DNA of 28,287 nucleotides from the NCBI GenBank assembly GCA_021464525.1, contig JADRCO010000684.1, forward strand, positions 1-28,287. The letters are read 5' to 3'. The DNA comes from Rhizophagus sp. LPA8_4_AMF. Its lineage: Eukaryota; Glomeromycota; Glomeromycetes; Glomerales; Glomeraceae. The position numbers and the translations under genes were made by a program. The first letter of the stretch is position 1; every line of letters begins with the position of its first letter. Below, in pieces: positions 1-7,828 of the stretch. The notes below the pieces were generated by a model that did no database searches, was not told where the DNA came from, and worked only from the letters and a program-made list of their open reading frames with translations.

Positions 1-97
1 TTTTCGATGGTGCTTATTTTTGATTTTTGCTTGAAGTTGTGCAAAATAAGGGGGGGTGCTTATTTTCGAGGGTGCTTAATTTCGATAAAATACGGTA
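1..97. mobile_element. End of a DNA transposon or MITE (subterminal repeats)
   Basis: The motif ggtgctta(t/a) occurs three times (9-17, 55-63, 71-79). It is mixed with tttcga/ttcgat steps and the block ends in aaaatacggta at 87-97. Short subterminal repeats of a 'gtgcttattttcga' type ending in TACGGTA resemble the ends of Tc1/mariner-like or other TA-inserting elements. The rest of the element lies left of the window, so neither the partner terminal repeat nor a transposase can be seen. The repeat is seen directly; the class is inferred. Confidence 0.45.
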
Positions 98-550
98 TTA
101 TGACACTGTATCTTAATATTACTAACATCTTTATTCTGATCAACATTCTTTGATCGGCCTATACAAAAATGGTAAGATCTCCACCAATCAAAATGCGTGA
201 AAATGATTCCATTTATGGTAAAATCCCGGACTGAATTGATGCATAATTGTATGAGTTATTTAGCCTTAATCTTGTTAGTTTAGTCAATTGATAATAACAA
301 AAAATGTGTTACAAGTACCCATTTTTGTAGAACAGATTTTAGTACTATTAAATTACTATTACACAAAATTCTTAATATACATATTATTTATATTAATAAA
401 AAAACCTCTCACAATCACTTATAAATTATAATTCTGGCCATGTATCGTAATTTTTGGCCAAAATTATAAAATCGCATAAATATATTTTGTAAGTCGTATT
501 TCCTTATTAGGAAAGTTTTGTGATTCCGACCAGCACTATATTTGGACAAA
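98..550. other. Non-coding AT-rich stretch, no gene seen
   Basis: Between the transposon end and the BTB pseudogene there is no open reading frame with family resemblance and no RNA gene that I recognise. The stretch is AT-rich with short A and T runs and probably includes the former upstream region of the pseudogene. Confidence 0.5.
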
Positions 551-1231
551 ATGCCAATAGAAACTCGTACAGAAACTCGTCAGTGCAGAAGTTCGCATAA
601 AAGAATCCTGAATGTCGGTGGAATCAAGGTAAGCTTTGCAACTTTCCTATAAGTTATCGTATATATGTATGAAAAGTAACAAATTCATGTTGCTTTAGTA
701 TGAAACTACTTGTACTACCTTGACCGCTTATCCAGAAACAATGCTTACCGAAATGTTTGATCCCGCGAACGTATTTATCGCAATGGTTGCGCTTTTTATC
801 ATATAATGAAATTCTATCGTAACGGTCAAATCTTCTGGAGCAACAGAAACGTGTAGTTGCAAATCATCCAAAGTGTTTGTATTTGAACAAGACTTACAGC
901 AGGAAATCGAATACTTTCAAATTCCTTATTTTGCAAGACAAATTGATCTTGCTTTAAAGCGTGGCGCTAAGTTTTTAGATGAATTTGGCGATTCATTAGA
1001 AGCTCTACTCATTGAAGCAACAAGCATAGTCATCAACAGAATCGAGATCAATTTTTGTCAAAGAGGATATGAGTCATATCTGAGACCATTCATCATGAAC
1101 ATAATGATCATCATGGGATATGTGAAAAAGTTAAGACTTCGGGATTTGGAATCCTAGAAAGCTTTCTGCTATACTTGAAAAACGGATTAAGACTCAATTT
1201 CCATCATGTCATTGGGAAACTAAAAATCTGA
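551..1231 (+). pseudogene. Decayed BTB/KCTD (potassium-channel tetramerisation type) gene
   Basis: An ATG at 551 opens a 26-codon exon (551-628) ending in RILNVGGIK. A plausible intron follows (629-698, gtaagc to ttag), then YETTCTTLTAYPETMLTEMF from 699, the hallmark start of a KCTD-type BTB domain. This frame stops at 804-806. The continuation HIMKFYRNGQIFW is in a second frame (about 803-853) and stops at 854. FVFEQDLQQEIEYFQIPYF resumes the first frame from 873 and stops at 1155-1157. The remaining homologous-looking stretch is again shifted, from about 1106, and stops at 1229-1231. At least three frame changes or stops make an intact protein impossible. KCTD-like BTB proteins usually act as oligomerising adaptors. 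The residual similarity is strong, so the decay looks recent. It converges on the LIN1-like gene. Confidence 0.8.
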
Positions 1232-1604
1232 AAAATTCTCTGTTCCGAACATAAAATTAATATTGTTCGGGTTTTGACATAAATGGTGTTACGAGTCATG
1301 TAAAATCGGGACGAGATTGGATCGAAATTAGTCAGTTAGTCATTATAATGATGAAATAAAGTAACTGGTTTTTGCCATTATGGTTAATCTATATTCATAA
1401 TTGACCATATTTTTTTTTGTAAACATTTCTCGGAAATTGTAAAACGGTATCTAGAACGTAATATTGTGTCTTATAATAATACTGTATTTTCCTAGTTTAT
1501 TTTACAATAATTTTAAGTATTTCTCATGTAAGTATCATAACTAAATAATGTTATTCTATGGCCATAAAACAAACAAATTTATGCTACAAAATTCTGTCCT
1601 TTCA
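1232..1604. other. Intergenic, convergent 3' flanks
   Basis: This gap lies between the pseudogene (+) and the LIN1-like gene (-). It is AT-rich with a T run near 1411. No gene or RNA is recognised; it probably holds the 3' end signals of the LIN1-like transcript. Confidence 0.5.
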
Positions 1605-2912
1605 TCAATTAAAACCAATAAAATCAATGCCATTGGAACTAACAAATTCATCTTCAGTATTGGCTCTTCGTACTAAAATTCCTTGTGCAAAAAATCCTTG
1701 GTCATTCCAAGCTTTCATATCTTCTCCTGAGAATGGACCATGTATTTCATTAGAATTAGCACCCGATGAATCAGTCCATTTATATTCCCAATACAGCTGT
1801 TGCGTACTTAGATTTGTCGGCACATTACTTGAAACTTCATTATAAGAAACATTTAATGTATTATTTCTATTATCTTCGGCATTTTCTTCAATATTTGATG
1901 GCATCCAATCTTCTGGAACTATTCCCTCTCTTTTCAAATTCCTTAAAATTTGTTCCCATGTATCATCATAAACATTAAAATGTCCCAGCGCCATCATTTT
2001 ATCAGATAAATCAGTAAGTCGTTCTATTTGTTTCTTGCATTCTTGTTCTATAATTTCTTCAGATGTAAGTTCTTTGTCAATTATCATTTCATTTGCTTCA
2101 TCTGTCTTGCCACTCTTCCTCTTATATTGTTTTTGTCCGCGTTTATTTTTTCCTTTATTATTAAGTTTTCCACCTAACCTTTGTAAGGCATCTAATAACG
2201 TTTCACCTCGCTTCATAATTGTTAAAAGTTCCTTCCATATTGATATACGATCCAATGGTCCTTTTGACGCTTCTTCTGCTTCTTTAAGCTTTCTCTCTTG
2301 TTCTTGTTTTTCATGGGCACGTTTGGCTTTTTCAATGTCTTTACGTGAAACACCTTGAAGCCAATTATCATGAAAAGCATTTGGATCCTTTTTGTTGCGA
2401 ACATAATTCCCTGCTTCGTCAAATCTACCTTCTTCCATCTCAGCTTTCATATTAAAAGCTTCAATTAGTGTTTCTCCAGATTCCTCATCATATGCATCCT
2501 TAGATGTATATTCCTGACCTTCAATTTCATCCAATTCTAAGTATCTAACCTTTTTCTTTCCATCTAAGTCTTTTGAATTTTCTTGTTTAGATATATCATC
2601 ATCTGCAAACATATCGTCATCATCATCAGCTATATTTTCTTTTCGACGGTTAAAGAGAGCTGCACCGTCGTCATCACTAGTATCTGTTTCATCACTTGCA
2701 TATCCTTGAAGTTTAACTGCACCGCGGCGTGTTTTAGCTTTTTCTAAAGAGTCTTCATGATCAAATTCATACTCACCCTCTTCATTCGCAGCTGAATCAA
2801 CTGTAGAATCATTGGATGTATAAAAACGAACTCTTTTTGAACTTGATGGTTCGAGAGGATCGTTTTTATTTTGGTCTAAAGAATAACTTTCACGTTGGGA
2901 TCTTTTAGACAT
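1605..2912 (-). CDS. LIN1: CD2BP2/LIN1-like GYF-domain U5 snRNP protein
   Basis: The protein has 435 residues, in one exon from an ATG at 2912. The N-terminal half is acidic and charged, with a GYASDE motif near residue 70, as in CD2BP2/Lin1 proteins. The last 60 or so residues are a GYF domain: YWEYKWTD, then HGPFSGEDMKAWNDQGFF, matching the W-x-Y-x-W and GPF-x4-M-x2-W-x3-GFF signature that binds proline-rich ligands. A lysine-rich coiled stretch lies in the middle (about 190-270). In human and yeast this family associates with U5 snRNP (Prp8/Snu66 side) during tri-snRNP assembly. It is the only intronless gene in the window, although it serves the splicing machinery. Length fits the family (human about 340, yeast Lin1 340, many fungi 350-450). 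It is divergent from the amidase, with about 170 bp between start codons. Confidence 0.9.
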   Translation of the reverse strand: MSKRSQRESYSLDQNKNDPLEPSSSKRVRFYTSNDSTVDSAANEEGEYEFDHEDSLEKAKTRRGAVKLQGYASDETDTSDDDGAALFNRRKENIADDDDDMFADDDISKQENSKDLDGKKKVRYLELDEIEGQEYTSKDAYDEESGETLIEAFNMKAEMEEGRFDEAGNYVRNKKDPNAFHDNWLQGVSRKDIEKAKRAHEKQEQERKLKEAEEASKGPLDRISIWKELLTIMKRGETLLDALQRLGGKLNNKGKNKRGQKQYKRKSGKTDEANEMIIDKELTSEEIIEQECKKQIERLTDLSDKMMALGHFNVYDDTWEQILRNLKREGIVPEDWMPSNIEENAEDNRNNTLNVSYNEVSSNVPTNLSTQQLYWEYKWTDSSGANSNEIHGPFSGEDMKAWNDQGFFAQGILVRRANTEDEFVSSNGIDFIGFN

Positions 2913-3079
2913 TAATTTATTCGAGTTTGAAAAAGGGTTCAGTTTAGTAGAGTTGCAGTTTAAAAAATTCCCAGGGCTTGGTTTATCCTAAATTGGAAGT
3001 TCAATTTGAGATAATCGACCTTGATCATGTGGTGTAACAAATAGTTCCCTTATAATCAGAGATACTCTGAAAACTTCGT
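2913..3079. promoter_or_regulatory. Compact bidirectional promoter region
   Basis: Only 167 bp separate the start codons of the LIN1-like gene (-) and the amidase (+), so both promoters and 5' UTRs must lie here. No clear TATA box is visible. An upstream ATG at 3084 opens a short out-of-frame uORF overlapping the amidase start. Confidence 0.5.
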
Positions 3080-5541
3080 ATGAATGGAAAAATGTCTTCC
3101 TCGGAACAGCTCCCGAAAAACGAAGAAAGTACGGAACATGTGGTAAAGAATTTATTAATTTGTTTTTTTATAGTATTGTTTATATACCGATTATTAATCT
3201 CTCTCTGATTATTTAGGTTACTCGTCGGCTCAAAGCTCCGTATTTAAGCGGATTTATTCTACGAATTATGATTTTCTTGATGGATTATATGCCAGGCGTT
3301 ACTAAATACTTATTCTGGAACGCAGGACTTAAGGCATTGCGGAAGTTAAGCATTGATGACTGTCCGACACTTATACCACTTCCTCTACCAAAAGAAACAT
3401 TTGGAATTGTGGAAACAAAGGTTCGTTCAGTTACGAAATAAAATTAACATTCAAGTTATTAAAATTTCGAAAAAATTATAAAAGACAGTTGATGGCTTGG
3501 AAATTTTTGAGAAACAAAAGAACTTGCGTCAGAAAGATTATTATTCCTCGGGATTTTTACTTGCAAGCGATTTTCATGAAGCATATCTTGCTAAAAGAGT
3601 CACTCCTCTACAAGTAAGTATTTTTATTATTAAATTAAGTGTTATGATGTGGGCATTCTAAATTTTTCATTTCATTATAGGTTTGCGAAGTGCTTATAAA
3701 CAAAATTGAGGAATCGCTTAAGAAATGTAATCCTTCACTTAATGCCATTATTAAATACAAACGCGATGATATCATCGCGCAAGCTACTGCATCGACGGAG
3801 CGATACGCTAATAATAGTTCGTTGGGTCTGCTTGATGGCATCCCGATAGCAGTTAAGGATGAGATTGACGTCAAAGGTTATGAAACTAATGTTGGTACCA
3901 AGTTTATAAATTATGGAAATCCAGCTACTAGTGATGCTACCATCATAGAAAGACTAAGAGAGAAAGGTGCAATTATTCTCGGGAAAACTTCAATGCATGA
4001 AATCGGATTTGGGTAAACTGTTTTCATTTTAAAAGTATTATTTTTTTTATATGAAAGATCGATGATATTGACTTCTTAAAATACCTAGTTCTACAAATAA
4101 TAATCCATTTGTATGTACACCACGAAATCCCTATAATACTGATTATTATCCCGGCGGATCGAGTGGAGGTAGCGGTGTTGCTGTTGCCTCCGGATTATGC
4201 CCAATAGCCATTGGACGTGATGGTGGAGGTTCTGTCAGGTTGTTCAATATAAAGGATAAACATGATTTTCTTCAATGAATGTATTTATTAAAAATTTGGT
4301 ATCATTTAGAATACCTTCATCTTTTTGTGGTATTTATGGTCTAAAAACAACTTGTGGAAGATTTTCTGATGATGGCCTATGTAAGTTATTTTGTTCAGTA
4401 AAGTATTGATAATCAGCATTTCTTAATGCAACACTAAATGTTAATTAATAGATCCGCTTGCGCATTCAGTTGCCGTATCAGGCCCCATGGCTGCAAGTGT
4501 GGACGATTTGGCGTTAGCATATTATGTCATGGCTGGAAAAGATCCAAAGGTTCGAAATGTTTAGTATCAAACTTTATTCCACATTTATTTTGACGACTTT
4601 AATCCTTTAATTGTAAAAGGACCCCAATACTTTGCATCAGCCCTTGCCCACATTACATGGACTTTACGTTACTAATACGTTAAGTGACTTAAAAATTGGT
4701 GTTTATTCAATGTGGAATAAGCAAGTGGATAATCCAGCCATTACTACAGCATTAAGTAATTTTATTGACGAATTAAAACTTCGCGGCGCTAAAATTATTG
4801 AGATTAAAATTCCCGAACTTGAGGAAGCGCGAATAGCACATTTGCTTACTATTGGTACTGAACTTACCACTGTCGCAAAGAGACACAAGGATAAGATGCA
4901 TTTATTTTCATGTCCTACTCGTTCAAATATTAACGTAATGAAATTAGCCACTGCATCAGTAAGTTTTTATGACTTTTATGCTTTTTTTAATAAACCCGTC
5001 TAAAATTTATTTATTTATTTTTTTTTATTTAAAGGATTATAGTGAGTAGCTATAGTTGATTATGCAAGTCTTTAAACGTAGTAATTTATTAGCAAAAGCT
5101 ATCAGCTTAAAAAAATTTTTATTATTGTTAGTTGTATCCCAACAAGTTCGTACACGAATTATGCGTACACTTAATAACCTTTTCAGTAATCAAGTTGATC
5201 TAATTTTGACTCCTGCAACTGCCATTACCGCTCCAAAAATTTACCCACGTGCATTGGCACATGGTGAAGTAGACGTAACGGTGATATCTGATATATTGAG
5301 ATTTGTTCAATTGGCGAATTTTGCCGGTGTTCCTGCTGTTTCTGTACCAGCTGGATATGATGATAATAATTTACCAATTGGATTACAATTTATTGCCAAG
5401 TGGTATGATGAAGCAACGTTGTTGCGGATTGCTAAAACTTCCGAAGAAATTTTAGGAAATAAGAGGAGAAAACCTTCCGACAAATTTTGGTTTGGTAATT
5501 ATGTTCAAGAAGCTTCCGAAAATTTTTTTGGGGAATCTTGA
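3080..5541 (+). CDS. Fatty-acid amide hydrolase-like amidase (amidase signature family)
   Basis: Ten exons: 3080-3142, 3217-3420, 3485-3613, 3681-4012, 4089-4238, 4310-4380, 4452-4549, 4620-4958, 5035-5041 and 5132-5541, giving 600 residues. The Ser-cisSer-Lys triad is complete: Lys191 in GIPIAVKDE, cis-Ser267 in [10 protein letters not shown] and the nucleophile Ser291 in [16 protein letters not shown]. Arg293 and the spacing (cis-Ser to Ser 24 residues) match FAAH (217/241). The C-terminal part carries [20 protein letters not shown]. The N-terminus (about 30-60) is hydrophobic ([13 protein letters not shown]) and may anchor it to a membrane. The family hydrolyses fatty-acid amides such as N-acylethanolamines; the substrate here is unknown. 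Plant FAAH (about 607 residues) is similar in size. The start could instead be the ATG at 3092, which has A at -3. Exon 9 is only 7 nt. An out-of-frame ATG at 3084 could dampen translation. Confidence 0.92.
5035..5041 (+). other. 7-nt microexon of the amidase gene
   Basis: Without this exon, exon 8 (ending TCA at 4958, then gtaagt) cannot reach exon 10 in the right frame: the stretch upstream of 5056 is blocked by stops. The sequence gattata is flanked by a pyrimidine-rich ...tttatttaaag acceptor (5033-5034) and a gtgagt donor (5042-5047). Joined to exon 10 at 5132 (acceptor ttgttag) it encodes [16 protein letters not shown], the S-x-D-Y-x3-Q-x2-R pattern typical of amidases at this place. 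Inferred from sequence alone. Confidence 0.8.
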
Positions 5542-5622
5542 GTATTTAACGATTAAAGTTTAATTTAAAAAATTTTCAACAAATGTATAATGCCAATTTC
5601 TTTATTGTGCTATTACGTATAT

Positions 5623-5639
5623 AATAAAAGTTTAATAAA
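5623..5639 (+). terminator. Candidate poly(A) signals of the amidase
   Basis: Two AATAAA hexamers (5623-5628 and 5634-5639) lie about 85-100 nt after the amidase stop codon, followed by a TTCATTCC/TTCTAT-rich stretch. This is the right distance for a fungal polyadenylation signal and lies before the Nudix start at 5743. Confidence 0.4.
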
Positions 5640-5742
5640 TTCATTCCATTCTATATCGGGACTGCACGTGTTTTATTTCTATATGACTATGTAGGACCAA
5701 TAAATGGAAATTGGAAAACGTATTTTCCTCCTATGATATATA

Positions 5743-6619
5743 ATGGCAAAATTAATTTCAGCAGAAGAATGTCTCAACAATCTTCGAAACTATAAACCAA
5801 AGAATGATTATTTAGATGTACCATATGTAAAAAGAGCCGCAGTACTTGTACCATTAATTATTAATGATAATGAATTAGAAATTTTACTTACAATACGTTC
5901 AACTGGTTTATCAAGTCATGCCGGGGAAGTCGCATTACCAGGAGGTTGATTAATTTTTTGATATCCATTTCTTTTTTAAATTTGATTTTAATTTATTTAC
6001 GATTTTTTTTCAGGTAAAGTTGATGAAAACGATGAAAGTATAATTGCTACCGCAGTAAGTTTTACATAATAATTTTTTTAATTAAAATTTATAGCTTATT
6101 TGTATAATTTAAATAGTTTAGAGAGGCCGAAGAAGAAGTTGGAATAAAATCCTATGATGCAAAATATTTAACATATTTTGAACCATTCCTGTAAGTATTA
6201 CCAGCAACAAAAAATATTTTTTAATTTCTAAATTATGTAATATATATATTATTAGATCAAGACATAAGTTGCTAGTTACACCGGTAGCAGCATTAATAAC
6301 AAATCCATTTTATAATCCTATACCAAATCCATCAGAAGTTTCAGAATGTTTTACTGTTCCACTGAGAGTATTTATATCAAAAGAACATCATTTATCATTT
6401 GATAGTTTGTGGAATAATCGGTTATATAGGGTTCATCATTTTATATGGAAAAATTGGAGTGTGATTGGTTTTAGTGCTAGCATTTGTGTTGAAGTAGCTA
6501 AAATTGCTTTTAATATACAAAATGTTGATTGGGAGGAAATAATTGAAGGTCATTCAAGAAAAGAATATATCAAATTTATGTTGGATGATATTTTGACGCA
6601 AAATAAAAGTAAATTATAA
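5743..6619 (+). CDS. Nudix hydrolase, CoA pyrophosphatase type (NUDT7/NUDT8/PCD1-like)
   Basis: Four exons: 5743-5944, 6014-6054, 6117-6190 and 6256-6619, giving 226 residues. The spliced Nudix box reads GGKVDEND, ESIIATA, FREAEEEVGI, matching G-x5-E-x7-RE-x-x-EE-x-G with the catalytic REAEEE glutamates that bind Mg2+; the box is split by two introns. Before it, RAAVLVPLI and LLTIRSTGLSSHAGEVALPGG carry the L-x-R-S/T...H-x-GE-x-x-PGG pattern (UPF0035) of CoA-cleaving Nudix enzymes. These hydrolyse CoA or acyl-CoA to phosphopantetheine and 3',5'-ADP, in peroxisomes or mitochondria. The C-terminus ends NKSKL, so its final tripeptide, SKL, is a canonical PTS1 signal. Peroxisomal location, as for NUDT7 and yeast Pcd1, is therefore well supported. 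It follows the amidase with a 201-bp gap. Confidence 0.9.
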
Positions 6620-6754
6620 GTTAGATTAATTAATCTACATAATAATAAGGTTAATTGAACATATATAAATGTATTAATTTGCTAAATTTAAGTACTAAAT
6701 TATTATTATATTACCATTATTTTATTATAACATTCATATATTAATAAATATTCA

Positions 6755-7468
6755 TTAACAACCACACTTATATTTTTCAGCAATTTTTCCACAATCGAAT
6801 ATTTCTTTTTGCAATCTTTCATTAACAATATTATGTACAGCACAAGCCCATTGAGATGCTGCTTCTCTTGAAGATACTTGTGGTGGATGTTTCGCAAGAA
6901 TAGCTTGAAATTCTGTTGCACTATAATATTAATATTAAAATAATATTTGATTAGATAAGTAACAAGGTTAAACAAATGATACGATTTTTACCATTCACCA
7001 CATGGATATAATCTACTGAATAGATATATGAAGCTTCTAAGCGCTTCTTTTTCATCTTGTGTAGGATGTTCTGGAAATCTTGCCATCATAGTATGAAGTA
7101 ACTAACAAAAGATCAAAGAAGAACTGAATAAATAATAGTAATAATAATTGAAAAAACCAAATTTTAATTAGTACCCTCCAACTACTCTGCCCAAGTTCGG
7201 CCCTTTTAATCAAATCAATAATATTCAGAACTAGAAATAAGTTGCAACATTTAACGAAACAAAAATTATGATAATAAATTGTAAATTACTTTATAGTTGA
7301 ATTCTTCAGTTGAGGCATTACAACCGGACCTTTAACAACATTGTTATCAATTTCAGGTATTAAAGTAATCGTTTCTTCTCTTGTTTGTATGACTGAATAA
7401 TTCAAATAGAGAAATGAAGGCAAGATAACTAGTAAAAATAATATTAAAAATAATAAAGGTAGGCGCAT
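6755..7468 (-). CDS. ERV2: ERV2-like FAD-dependent sulfhydryl oxidase (ER)
   Basis: Four exons in transcript order: 7468-7290, 7202-7175 (28 nt), 7101-6992 and 6920-6755, giving 160 residues. An N-terminal hydrophobic anchor (residues 3-25, LPLLFLILFLLVILPSF) points to the ER. ELGQSSWRLLHTMMARFPE begins the FAD-binding Erv fold. The active-site CxxC is Cys103-Cys106 (YPCGEC). The HN of the flavin-binding helix is at 135-136 (CAVHNIVN), and Cys132 and Cys149 give the structural C-x16-C pair. The protein ends in CGC (158-160), like the shuttle disulfide that ends the yeast Erv2 core. Erv2 oxidises thiols (for example of Pdi1) and passes electrons to oxygen. The signal anchor and C-terminal CGC favour Erv2 over mitochondrial Erv1, whose shuttle pair is N-terminal. 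It converges with the Nudix gene (135-bp gap). Confidence 0.92.
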
Positions 7469-7828
7469 ATTGAATATATCAAGAGTTGTTACAAAATGGC
7501 ATCGTTTCTTTTTTTATATATTCGTAATTTTTTGTTTGATCAATATATATAGTATCATATGTGTTGCAATACAATTGATATACAGCAATTTGAAGATCGT
7601 ACGTTTTTCTCCTAATTTAGAATCACCCTTTTTGGAATGAACCTGTGGAATATAATTTATTTAAAAATCAGATCAAATCTTTATTTTAATATATTATCAG
7701 TTATGGATAAGTAGACTATTTTCTCATGTCAAAAGGGTGATCAGTCCAAAAAGGGGGTAAAAAAAATTTAATTTGTAAATTTTAAGTCGGGAATTTTATT
7801 TATATATAAAAAGAAGTTTTTCGGAAAA
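7469..7828. promoter_or_regulatory. Divergent upstream region of ERV2-like and ASCC2-like genes
   Basis: This 360-bp AT-rich region has no ORF of note. Two 11-bp motifs occur inverted about 100 bp apart: atcaccctttt (7622-7632) against aaaagggtgat (7731-7741), and ccctttttgga (7626-7636) against tccaaaaaggg (7745-7755). A TATA-like tatatataaa is at 7801-7810, 19 bp before the ASCC2 ATG. The repeats could be shared factor sites or a degenerate small inverted-repeat element. Confidence 0.45.

Noticed and set aside
1558-2358. Several plus-strand open frames inside the LIN1-like gene
   Set aside because: They are antisense to a well-supported GYF protein and show only Ser/Phe/Leu-rich mirror composition.
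6706-6975. An 89-codon minus-strand open frame
   Set aside because: It overlaps the last ERV2 exon in the wrong frame and shows no domain; the Erv frame carries all the motifs.
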